From Trogon surrucura (Eukaryota > Chordata > Aves > Trogoniformes > Trogonidae): DNA of 64,000 bases. This document shows, piece after piece, positions 24,031-34,616 of this stretch. The stretch is taken from positions 10,558,001 through 10,622,000 of the forward strand of contig CM036635.1 in the NCBI GenBank assembly GCA_020746105.1. Direction: 5' to 3'. How positions within the stretch are numbered: the stretch's first letter is position 1; each line of letters starts with the position of its first letter. The notes beneath the pieces were generated by a model that searched no databases, was not told where the DNA came from, and saw only the letters and a list, made by a program, of their open reading frames with translations. The position numbers were made by a program, and so were the translations under genes.

Positions 24031-27000
24031 AAATCCACACTGTCTCCTCCTTCCAAGTGTTTGCGAATGGGCTCCCCTCTCCCCCTGCTCTCTTCTGCCT
24101 TTCCCTGGCAGAAGTGATGTGGATTATTTCAGGAGCAAGGAAGCAAACTGGGGCTGAGATGTCACACACCCTCCGAGGCGGAAGGATAAGTCACAGAGTT
24201 CCAAATATTATTTGTAGTACCTTAAAATCCACGTGCTACATGCAGGCTATACTTTTTTACCAAAGTCCTGTGGATAATTTGGGAGCAGAGGGGTCCTCCA
24301 GCACTGCAGCCAGGCAGACCGCACCTCCTTCCACACAGCATCCTGAAACACAGAGAATGATGCAGAAGAGCAGATCTCCTGAGGAAAAAATGAGTTTTAA
24401 CCTGAGTAAAAGTGACCTACAGTCCAGATTCTGACCTCTTGCACAAGCTGATATAGTAACCAAGCAAGCAAGCACCAAGTAGGGATGAAATCCTGCTCGT
24501 GAACAGTTTGGTGTTTCAGGTTGACTTAAGTCCTTCACAAGTTCAGGTCAAATGTTTTTAACGCTTCCATCAAGGGAAAAACCTGAAATTAAATTTTGAA
24601 TGGTAATTCACTTCTACATGAGGGGCAGGCTAAACTATGCTAAATTTTCCAGAGGTAACTTCTTTCTTTCAAGCATATTTTTAAACCAGAATGTTTAGCC
24701 AGGAGTTAAATTAAAATGTGTTTGGCAAGGATATTTACTTTTTTGACAAGGATAAAAAAAGAAACCACTAGGAATTAGGCCTAAGCAAAAAGGGGCTTCC
24801 CCATATTTCAGTGCCATCACTAACACAAAAAAATAAATTGTAAGTCACAACCTGCATCCCCATTTATACACGAAGACACCATCCCTACGTGCATCTCACA
24901 TCTTAGATGTACACCAGCTCATCTCCCTTCCAAAAGGCAAATCACAGAGATCCCCCCAGCACCCACCTTCGGTCCAGTTGAAGCCACTGAAGGGTCTAGG
25001 GGTTGTTCAGATATCTCAGCACTTGGTGCCCCCCGTCAGGGGATGACTGGCCACTGCTAGAAGCTGCAGTGACTCGAGTGATCCCAAGCACTAGCTAAAT
25101 GCAGTGAAGCGGGTCTGCTCCAGCAGTATTTCGAGAGTTCGCTGGGCTTGAAAAAACTCAAAGCTTGGAAATGATGGGGGCATGACAATAACGTTCCTTG
25201 GCTGATCCCTGGGACAGCACGGAAGGTGACAGCACAAGTGTCCTCACACAGACCACTGCCATCTGAAAGAGCATCCTGCTGAAAGCCAATCCTCTTTCTT
25301 TCTTGCCTGTCCAGAGCTTTCCCTGAAGCACAAAATTTCACATTCAAGGCACTTGACTCTCATACAAACTCAATCTGCTTCCTACCGATTCTGTATTTCT
25401 CAACGTATTTCTTCTGTCTAACACCTTTTGCTCCCTGTGGAAAAAAAAACAAACAAGCAAACAAAAAAAAAACCCACAACCATAAGAGCAGCAGTGTTGC
25501 AGTTACATCCATGCACGTGTTTGGACAGGCACCCACACGGTCCAAGATATACATGTCTGTAGCACAGGGACAGATTCAGAGACACAAGCGTGCATGTGCC
25601 TACACCAGGAGGTGGGTCTAAGTAACATCTTTATGCTTTTAGCTGTACCAGTCCGCTATAAAGGAGGTCAGCTAAAGCCACCCTCTTCTTCGGCGCCCCT
25701 CTGAAAACGCTTTTTGCTAGAGGAAACGCCAGTCTCTTAACATTGTTCATTTTGGGCACTTGCTGATCATTTGTATTCCTCTAAAAGGGCTTTCACTTCA
25801 ATAGCTCCAGAAACCAAGAAAGATGAAACAAGTTTCCCAAGGTCATTCAGCCAATGTCCTCCAAACTGCAAGGCTGCTGAAACCCAGTTTAGGATGCTAT
25901 CAAAATGCTCAGACCCATAGGAATCCCAGACTTTTTGAAAGCTTCATCCACAGATCTTTCCTCATTTCAGGCTGTTTCAATCCAGCAGATTTACCAGAGT
26001 TATATTAGTACAACCAGGAGCAAAACTATTTGCATCCCTCTGCCACAACAGGCTCCCAGGAGGCTGAGCACCACGGCCTGAGCATCACAGCCTGATGGGT
26101 GGATGATTAGGGTATAGGAAGCCTCTTCCTCAGCCTAAGGATTCACTCCCCAGTCTCACGACCCTCTCCAGAGCTGTGCCCCTAGCTAGTGTCTGTGAAA
26201 TAGAGCCTACAGCTGGTAATTTATGAGATCTCCAAAGGAGAGAAGCATTTCTGAGATCTCCAAGGAAAGGCTGCCCTGAAGTACCACTAGCAGCACAAGC
26301 AAAACACCCCAAGATTTGCAGCCTTGCCCTTTTGTCTTTGGTGTGAAGTTAGGAACTGCTCAAGCCCACAAATTCCACAGGTCAAAACACAGAGCCCATC
26401 TCAAGTCAAGGCTTCAGCTGAGGAATAGAAAGCTCAAGTGCACACCTCAGTGCGGTTCAAGAAATTAAAGTTTTGCTGCCCTTCGAATGGAATGACGATG
26501 CAAGAAATGAACCAAACCACCTGGGAAAAGCCCGGTGGTCATTACGTGAGAGGGAGGAAAAAACCGCTGCACAACTTTTGGTCTGCTTCAGCACTGGGTG
26601 GGAAAATCCTCAATTAAACCAGAAACACAGTACCAGCAATCACCAAGGGAGAGGAAAAAATAGTCAGGAATGCAAGTAGAGGAAATTGATTCTTGTTGCA
26701 ATCAAGTGTCTTCCTTCCTCCACTTCGCTGCTCAGATATGAATTATTATTTTTTAATGCAAGTTTGCTGCAGCTTGTAAAACCTCCCAGCAGATCTGGCT
26801 CCCGTGACCGGGTTTGTAGTGTCCCATTTGGATTGAGGACAGCAGCAAGAAGAGTCAGTTCACAGAAAGCAAGGAAAGAATCAGCGTGAAATCAAACCCT
26901 TCATCCTCGAAAGAAGAATCAAAGCAATTCAACATCAGAACGCCAAAGCATGAGTTGCTAGATGAAGAGATTTCTATCCCATTTCACCCCATGACAGGAC

Positions 27001-27659
27001 CAAGGGGAAAGCTGTGGCTGCTTTGGACAAGGCTGCTGTGTCTCTGCTCTTCCCGGGAGCAGAGAGCAGCAGTGGCTCCACTCCCAGCAGAACAAGTCCT
27101 CTGCAGGTCCACCGCCCGTCTGCTGCAGTTTGTTCAGTCCCACACTGGCTTTCCATTTCATTCTTTCTGGCCATCAGTATTTATTTCTGGAAAGGGTGCA
27201 AGCAGGCTTGACCTACGCTCTTTGCTAATCCAAATCAACCAGTGGTTGTTTCACGCTCTGAAAACAAGAGTTTGTGCCATTCAGAACTGCTCAAGCTGGG
27301 AATACTTTTATTACCCACCCAGATGTGAAAACTATTGAGCCAGCATTCAGTCTGCCCATTAGCTGTGCAATCACCTGAGTACCAGGCAGGGTCAAAGTAA
27401 GCAAAGCTCTGAGAGGTTAATCCCAATGCAATATCAAGGTACAGACAAGGACTTCAAATGTGGGAGTCAACCGAAATTATATTATAAATAAAAATAATAA
27501 TCCTCAAATAAGCTGTTGTCAAAGAGACTAAGCTTCTGCATCCAATTTGTATCACATTCGGACGAGTGATGTTACAAAGCTGTGTCCATATATTATGCAA
27601 TTACAGGAATGTGGCTTTCATTACATGATTAAAGCACTCCTTGTCATGACACAGCCCAT
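24031..27659. other. non-coding stretch
   Basis: Holds an A-rich low-complexity run at 25441-25472, a MIR-like relic listed separately, and a short imperfect repeat of GAGATCTCCAA at about 26225-26265. No exon with paired splice signals was recognised. ORFs of up to 150 codons around 26.9-27.3 kb overlap on both strands and have no domain-like content. Confidence 0.5.
25823..25875 (-). repeat. MIR-like SINE relic
   Basis: The segment GATGAAAC...TTTCCCAAGGTCATTCAGCCAATG resembles the reverse complement of the MIR core (CACTANCTAGCTGTGTGACCTTGGGCAAGT), including the invariant CCAAGGTCA and CAGC blocks. MIR-type SINEs are ancient in amniotes and survive as short diverged pieces. The match is short, so a chance resemblance remains possible. 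Confidence 0.4.
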
Positions 27660-27880
27660 ACTATCAACAGATGTCGGGCCAGCACACACTGCGGCCCTCA
27701 GCGCTTCGGGTGCCGCGGCTAATCAAGGCCACCCCGGGTCAGCAGGAAGCGCCGCAGCCCCCGCGGCGCGATGGGGCTTCGCTTACAGCAGGAACAGGAC
27801 TCTCCCAAGACCCTTCCTCCCCAGCCCTTCGGAAACGTTCCCCTCCTTGTCGGCAGAAGCAGCGCAAACCTAAACCAGAC
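27660..27880. promoter_or_regulatory. CpG-rich patch
   Basis: About 200 bases with high GC and many CpGs (GTCGGGCC, CTGCGGCC, AGCGCTTCGGGTGCCGCGGC, CCCCGGG, AAGCGCCGCAGCCCCCGCGGCGCG, CTTCGC, CTTCGGAAACG). CCGCGG (SacII) occurs twice. It is bordered by AT-rich DNA, so the contrast is sharp. No gene start is visible beside it. It could be a small orphan CpG island. Confidence 0.3.
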
Positions 27881-30279
27881 GGTCAGGTGGGTATTCCTGG
27901 CAAGGAAGAGAACGCTTTCGGGGAGGATGTGATCAAAAAGAGCCCAAATTGCACAGGCTGGGTAGCCTGTTCCAGGCTTTCAGGGAACGCCCGACGCTCT
28001 GCAGACACGTCGCTCCTCTCCCTCCAAGTCAGGGGTAACTACGCTGAAACCCACAGAAGCTTGTGGTTTTGTTAAGTTACCCAGGGGAATAAAAGATTGT
28101 GATTGAAGCTTCAGCAGCAGAAATAGGACCGAGCTTTGGAGCCCTGGTTCAAATGCTGACTATTCCTTCCGAGAAAACAGGGTTGGACCAAAAGCAGTCA
28201 AAAGCGAAATGCAAATTGTCCTCAGAGCTTTTTCCATATTGATACGTTCTAAGTTACACAATTTCACTTTTCCCCAGAAGTTCTTATTTAGTATATATTA
28301 AAAATACCAAAATTATTAAGATGCTTAAAGCCTGATCTTATAGGTTTCATGCCAGCTGAATAGTCATTTCAGTACTGTTTAGATGGTTCAGATCAAACTT
28401 GATTTTTTCATCTTAAATAGGCATTACAAGTGAAAACGTATTTGCAAACAGTAATTGCCATTCAAGCAAAGCACCATTTTTCAACAGCCTGAAAGGTTGT
28501 TTGGTTTTCCCCACACACAAACACTTCAAAACACTAATTGGGTATTATAGATGAAGGCGAGGTTCAAAACTGAGCAGAGGCAGAGGTTGGGGTTATACAA
28601 ACTTGGAGACAGCCTGCGCTTCCTGCAGTATCAGGATAAACCCACGTAACTCCTGGAGAGTTCCTGCAGTGGGAACCATCTGGCACCCTTCCACAGCAAG
28701 AAGCAGTAAAGGACACGCTTGGATTTACCCGTACGCTAAATGGGACCCTAACAGATGCCACGACCCGGAACCAGAGCCATGCACTAACTGCTGCACTCCT
28801 GAATATCATAGCCATTATACTCGCAGCCCTCCTGTCTCACCCCAGCACACTTCAGGCTTCCAAGCTTCTCTAGCTCTTCCCTACTCACAGCTGGGTTACA
28901 TCTCCCTGGTCCATGCTGGTCCTTCCCTCCAGCCCTTCAAGTCCCCTCTCCCTGCTACTCTACACCCCAAAAGCATCCCTGCGAGCTCCTGCTAAATGCC
29001 AGGGCTTCTCTAAAGCGCAGGCAAGATTTTAAGCAATCAGAGAAGCCAATTTAAAAGTCATCACCTCCTTCAGTTGTCATTTATGCCCCTCCCCAGCTGC
29101 TCCAGCAAACAGCCCTTGTTGTTGTGTTTTATTTTTGTGCTGCTCATTTAGCAGCCGCATTCAGTATCTCTCCACAAAATTACACACATTTAATTTCCCA
29201 TGTGAATCTGTTGACTGCTTGCAGGAGTTCAAAACAGCAGCACTTCCACGTCGTTCATGAGCACTTTATAACACATCTGTCGGGCACCGATGGGAAAGTT
29301 GCATATGAACCACAGGCCCTTAAGTCTTCCAGAGAGTTCAGCTCATGCAAAAAAGTCACTTTTTGTTGAAAACTGCCCTAAGGAGAGAGGCTGGAGGAAA
29401 GGAATGGGATTCACCATTGCCAAAATGCCTGACGTGTTAACTGCCAGCCAAAGTTAATTCAGAATCAAACAGAGCTCATTATATTTCTATTTCTAATACA
29501 ATCCCCTGTTGGGTTCCCTCCACTGGAGCCATAAGACAGCCCCAGTTCCACACCACAGCACTGGGCCCAGATCCAGCTCTGGTTTCTAACTCACACCAAA
29601 ATATCTGCATGATCCTGAACTTTATTATTTTGGCTTGAGCTGCACAAACTGCACAATCAGCGGTTAAGTCCCATTTTCAAATCCTATTCACGAGCACCTG
29701 AAACTGGCTCTTGTTCAAAAGACAACCCAAAGCCAGGTCTCACTTTTGTCCTGCCTTTCCCAGCAGACAGCCAATACTCCTCTCTTCAAAAGCCATTTAA
29801 TTCTTCTCCAATTCTAAGCTTAACCCAAGATTTATTCACATAAAGGAATTAAATAAGTACAGAACTCGTATTAACTGAGCCTACCTCAAATGTGCCTACC
29901 TCAAAACTGTTGAGGCTCCCAGACCTGAACATGAGCTTAAACAAGCCTGGCAGTACTGTCACAGAAATTCCTCTGTTAAGATATATCTGCAGGATATACA
30001 GTGAAAGAAAATGCATTTTATTCATTTGTCCGAACAGTTACTGTCTCCAGGCCAACAAGTAAAAAGCATTTTGTAAAGACAGATTAGGTGGTACTTTTAT
30101 ACTGTAACTGAGAAGAATAAACTCAGTACTTTATTTCCACATGACTGCTTTTCAAATTCATTTTTTTCAAATAGAGATAAATATCTACAAACATAATATA
30201 TTGCCTAGAGAGGGAAAGAAATAGGTGAGCGCACCACAATGTATGCTAAATAACGGCTACGTCCCAGGCAAGCACATGC
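27881..30279. other. non-coding stretch
   Basis: The 28.2-28.55 kb part is AT-rich. A proline/serine-biased plus-strand frame at 28603-28995 has no domain. No repeat family was recognised. Confidence 0.5.
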
Positions 30280-31085
30280 GATCAGAGATCTGCACTAATA
30301 TAGATTCAGAAAAGAACCGAGGACGTGCGCTGTAAGAAAAGAGAGGGGGAAGAGCGTGTGTAATAATTCATTTTGCATTCAACCCACCCAAGGCATTCAG
30401 AGTCACACACCATTTGACAAGCTCCCTGCCAGAGCTCTTAAACCAAGACCAGCAAATTCCTCCGGTTCTGATGGTCCGGCCAGACACCTGAACCGAGCCC
30501 AAACGCTCCAAGGGCGAGAGCTCAGCGCTTGGCAATAAACAGCCCCGTCTAAAACATGTCGAATGAGGCATCAAAGCCGAAGCACGCAACATCACTAATT
30601 GCTTGTGAAAATCTAAGCTCCGGTGCCTGCAAACACTTAAGCACGTGTATAACAGAGTCCTCCCGCTGACTCGGTGGTTGGCCTTGCTCGCATATGCCCA
30701 GAAGTTGCTGCAAAATGCACCCGCCTGGGCCAGGGGAGCGCTATTAATAAACACGTTATTGAGATCTTACACGGCCCAGGGCACATCAGAGCTAGAATAA
30801 TTACACAGGAAGGTGAGTCAGGAGAAAACGACAACCGCCCTCTTTCAGAAAGAGCGAATTTCACCCTGACGACGACAGCACAGCGAAAAGCAGAGGAGGT
30901 AAACGAGTCCTGAACAAATTATAGGTATCGGAGAAGCTGCAGTCATTGTGAGCAGCTCTGGAAGCCCAAAAAATCACTGCCCAGCGGTCAAAATCAGCAA
31001 ACTAAAGGCGAGTACTGTGAAATCCAAGCGAGAGCAGCACAGTCGTAAGATGCTCTCTGTGTAGACCCTGCGCCGGCGCAGTACC
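30280..31085. promoter_or_regulatory. CpG-retaining candidate regulatory element with GC palindrome
   Basis: Several hundred bases keep many isolated CpGs (ATGCGATC, ACCGAGGACGTGCGC, TCCGGTT, GTCCGGCC, AACCGAG, AACGC, GGGCGAG, TCAGCGC, TGTCGAATG, AAGCCGAAGCACGC, GCACGTG, CCCGCTGACTCGG, ACACGTTATTG, CCTGACGACGAC) at only moderate GC content, unlike the flanks. At 31068-31081 there is a perfect 14-base palindrome CTGCGCCGGCGCAG, close to the NRF1 half-site pair. Two weak donor-like sites (GTGAGT near 30813) do not pair with a convincing frame. Candidate enhancer or promoter-like element by inference. Confidence 0.3.
31068..31081. promoter_or_regulatory. 14-base GC palindrome, NRF1-like
   Basis: CTGCGCCGGCGCAG is its own reverse complement. 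It contains TGCGC...GCGCA, the two half-sites of the NRF1 motif (consensus YGCGCAYGCGCR), though the centre differs from consensus. It sits in a CpG-retaining patch. Confidence 0.35.
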
Positions 31086-33080
31086 TTGTTTCAGGCAAAG
31101 TAGAAAGGGAACAGGCTGATTCAGAAAGAACTCCCAGCTAACAGCAAGAATTATTTCAGTTCTGGCGAGATCCCAAAAATCACGATTCTCTCATCTGAAA
31201 TTCCTACAGTTATGAACTAGCTTAAAAGCAGCACACGGAATAATGCCTAGCAAAGGCGAATTCCCATATCCCATTTGAATTTTCTCATCCTTTTTCAAGG
31301 AGCTCAGGCATGACACAGCTACAAGAGCAGCTCTGAAACCAAATTCAGCAGCTATCCCCTCTGCTCAACCCCAGAAGCCAGGGACGGGTCAGGGATTGAC
31401 AAATAAATTACCAGAGAAGAAGCCATTAGACCATCCTCTCATGAGCAGGCAGAAGGACCGGACCCAAGCAGGGCATTTCCCACCCTGCAAAACCTTCCTG
31501 AGAAAGAATTTTCTTGTTTGAGACCATTTTTACCGTAATAAACGGGAAGCAAGTTCCCAACTGCCTTGAAGCTATCAGATTTGCCCTAAATTATAGAAGA
31601 CAGCTGTTGTTTCAGAAACAGAGCAACAGTCCTGGGCAATAGCCACCGGGTCACTTCCCCTCCCAATTTTAAAGAGCTCACAGTAAGAGGAAATCATCTG
31701 GAGGTGAGTATGTCGCTCCACAGCCAAGACCTGTGAAGGATGCTATGACAGAAGTTTGCATCCTCATGGGCAGAAAAAGGTCACCAGGATTCCTCAGGCC
31801 TTAGCTTAGGCACTTATCTTTAGACAACATTATGGCTGTATTTAATCAAATAAATAACAAGCTTTACTATATCTTAGAAAGGGGTGAATTGTCTTCTGGA
31901 GATGCCTGTGTCTCTCTCCACTCTGCAGGAGCAGGCAACAATTTCTACGTGCTTAAGATCAGGTGCGCTGAAGTCCTTCCTAAATGACAAAAGTTAACAA
32001 AATTAAAAATTCTCTGCAGACACATTACTGCGAACATTCCTCCACTAATGTCTCTTTTTGGTCTTTTCTCTACAGCATCTGGTTCTGGCCACTGCTAGCA
32101 GCAAAGTGCTAGACTCTATGGAAATCAGATTTGACTAAGCATGGGAATTCCTATGTACCAATAAGTTATCCTTTGATTCGTGGCATATTTCAGATTAAAG
32201 TTCCAAGGAGCTACAAGGGGAGAGGGAATTCTCCATTTCAGTCTTGAGGGCTGCACTGATTTATTATTTCTGGCATCATATAGTGCATTGTTTGGTTGAG
32301 ATTGGCTGTTAAAATCCATACTTACGAAATGTAATATTCCTCTGGAAATGTCCCATTCTGATTCTTTTTTTAAATACTATTTTTATTCAGAGGAAGGAGC
32401 AGGAATGGTGGAATTAGCCTAGTAATGATATTCTAAACTGTTACAGCTGGTAAACTCAGGTAGACTAGCTTTTTATTTCCATTTGAACACTCACTTTAAC
32501 CTAAACCACGATAAGACCCTTGTTGAGACTCTTGTGAGAAATCTGGTAGAATAATTAAGGAGAGATGCCTGTACAGCTTCCTAATAAATTAAAGGCAAAA
32601 ATGCCAGAGAACTGCAGCACAGCTTGCTCCTCAGTGTCTTCTCACATTAGCACTGCTCAATAGCTAAGTAAGGGTAGCTCAACAAGAGACAATCTGAACT
32701 CCAGCATGCAAGAGAGACAGACAGAGGTACACAACCATGGGCAGTGAACAGATCAGCCCAGAGCCATCTCTCCACTGGCTCAGGAAAGACCTTGGCAAGT
32801 GACGCAGGCACAAGGTCACCAAAAAGTAACTGCAGAGGTTGACAAGACAGCAAAATGGCATAAACCCAGAGTTTTCCCCAAGCTGTGTGCCATACCTCCA
32901 CCCTGGTTAATACAAATCCAACTCATCGCCAAGTTATGAATAACAACTTGATGTAACTCACAGAGGCCAGATCTTCAGCTCATACTCACTGGTGTCACTT
33001 CACTGCAGTTGACAGACGGACTCGGGCTTGTCACAGGTGAGATCCAAGCCCCCACTTGCCAACCACTACCACTGTCTGGG
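31086..33080. other. non-coding stretch
   Basis: Nothing recognised. Composition is mixed and the ORFs are short. A GTGAGT donor-like site near 31705 on the plus strand has no matching open exon. Confidence 0.5.
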
Positions 33081-33545
33081 AAATCATAAAATCATAAAAG
33101 TTGGAAAGGACCTTAAGATCATCAAGTCCAACCTACAGCCCTACACCACCCTAACACTAAACCATCTCCTGAAGTGCCACATCCAGCTGTTTCATATCAC
33201 ATCCAGGGATGGCGACTGCACCACCTCCCTCAGCAACCCATTCCAACGCTTCACCACCCTTTCAGTGAAGAAGCTTTTCCCAATATCCAATCTAAACTTC
33301 CCCTGGTGCAACTTGAACCCATTCCCTCTTGTCCTGTCGCTATTCACTAGAGAGAAGAGGCCAATACCCATCTCACTACAGCTGCCTTTCAGGTCGTTGT
33401 AGAGAGCAATAAGGTCACCCCTCAGCCTCCTCTTCTCCAGGCTGAACAGCCCCAGCTCCCTCAGCCTCTCTTCATAAGACTGACCCTCTAGTCCCCTCAT
33501 CATTCTGGTTGCCCTTCTCTGTACCTTCTCCAGCACCTCGATGCT
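33081..33545 (-). mobile_element. CR1 LINE, 5'-truncated, with RT ORF2 C-terminal remnant
   Basis: About 465 bp of CR1 on the minus strand. The translated remnant keeps the CR1 ORF2 C-terminal signature without a stop for over 110 codons: [56 protein letters not shown] and [12 protein letters not shown]. The 3' end (plus-strand left edge) shows AATCATAAAATCATAAAAG, a variant of the short terminal repeat, then GTTGGAAAGGACCTTAAGATCATC. It differs from the 21.8 kb copy in the 3' region (the CCTACACCACCCTAACACTAAACC block), so it belongs to another CR1 subfamily. The polymerase core is absent and the element is inactive. Confidence 0.95.
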
Positions 33546-34290
33546 GGAGAACCTGGAGTCCAAGCAGGACTCTGCAGCATGGGCAAAAGGCAATTTTTAT
33601 GTATTGGTCTCCTTTCCCATCAGGAGGATTTACCCTCTGTTTCCCCAGAGCAACCAGAGGCCTTCACCCTCCCGCTGTGATGGAGCAATCACGGGGGACA
33701 GCAGCTGAGGACAAACAGGGGGCAGCGACAGCCTGCACTAAACCTGAGCTCGCCTTCTGCTTATCCAGCCTCTAGCAAAGTCTTTTCAGAAAGCAGGGAA
33801 ATAAACGCATCTCCTGCGAACAGCACGGGGGGCTGGGGGCAGCAGTGCAGGGCTGGTGACAGCTCGGGGAGCCGTGGGACCCTCCCCAGGCTCCAGCACA
33901 AGCGTGAGCCTCTCCTGACACCTAGTGCCCAGCAGCCCCAGCCTCCAAGCACACCAGGCTGGGACCCATCCCTCCGGCAGCAGCTCCCTGGCAGCGACAC
34001 AGGCAAACCAGGTCACCTTAAGTTTTAGGGCATCATCAGGTTTGCAGGGTGAAGTTAAATCCACACTTCGGGCTACTCCAAACAGCGTCGATATAGAACC
34101 TGGTTGGAAAATCACGCCCGCACAGAAGTGAACTTCGCTTTTGATTTTAGCAGAGTCGGGGAACGCGCCCCTCTTCCTCCTCGCTCTCACAGGATTCTCG
34201 AGGTGTAAATACTTAATGGAAGTGTTCCTGGAATCACATTACCACGAAAAAGTGTGATCCCAGGACCATTTGTGTGAGACAATAGTGTGT
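33546..34290. other. non-coding stretch, GC-rich in part
   Basis: The 33.8-34.0 kb part is GC-rich and supports overlapping frames on both strands without domains. No gene was recognised. The first 50 bases may still be diverged CR1, because the reading frame continues to 33593. Confidence 0.5.
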
Positions 34291-34408
34291 AGCTTCACAG
34301 CATCCAAATCCAGATGTTTCTGGTGAGAAAGAAATAGATGACCTGAGAATTAAACCCAGGCCCCTTGGCTCCCCTCCAGATGCTCTACCAGCTGCTCACA
34401 CCAAGTCC
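34291..34408 (-). repeat. tRNA-derived repeat, copy 1
   Basis: On the minus strand the right part carries a tRNA-like head: GAGCAGCTGGTAGAGCATCTGG (A-box-like), then GCCAAGGGGCC and CTGGGTTTAATTCTC (B-box-like GGTTTAATTC). The A-to-B spacing is normal for a tRNA. The sequence most resembles tRNA-Lys in the D-arm. It is followed by about 50 bases of non-tRNA tail (TTTCTTTCTCACCAGAAACATCTGG). The same head-plus-tail arrangement recurs 200 bp away. This is the structure of a SINE or of a duplicated tRNA pseudogene. The anticodon stem is disrupted, so it is not a functional tRNA. Confidence 0.55.
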
Positions 34409-34489
34409 CCTCTGGTCAATTACTTTACTTGATGCTTCTAATCAACAATATTATATATGTGATGCTATAAACTTTTGTATTTAATATTA

Positions 34490-34616
34490 GCTCATAACTC
34501 AGCATCCCAAACCAGATGTTTTTGGTGAGAAAGAAATTGATGACTTATCAGAGGACTGAACCCAGGCCCCTTGGCTCCCTTCCAGACAGTCTACCAGCTG
34601 AGCTGCAAAGCTAACC
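34490..34616 (-). repeat. tRNA-derived repeat, copy 2
   Basis: A second copy, about 85% identical by eye to copy 1 over roughly 100 bases. On the minus strand it reads GCAGCTCAGCTGGTAGACTGTC (A box) and GGGTTCAGTCCTC (B box), then the shared tail TTTCTTTCTCACCAAAAACATCTGG. Both copies lie in the same orientation with about 80 bases of AT-rich spacer. The B box GGTTCAGTCC is near the Pol III consensus GGTTCRANTCC. The family could not be named; tRNA-derived SINEs are uncommon in birds, which makes this pair notable. Confidence 0.55.

Noticed and set aside
34550-34616. Functional tRNA gene
   Set aside because: A and B boxes are present but the anticodon and acceptor stems do not pair, and a near-identical decayed copy lies beside it.
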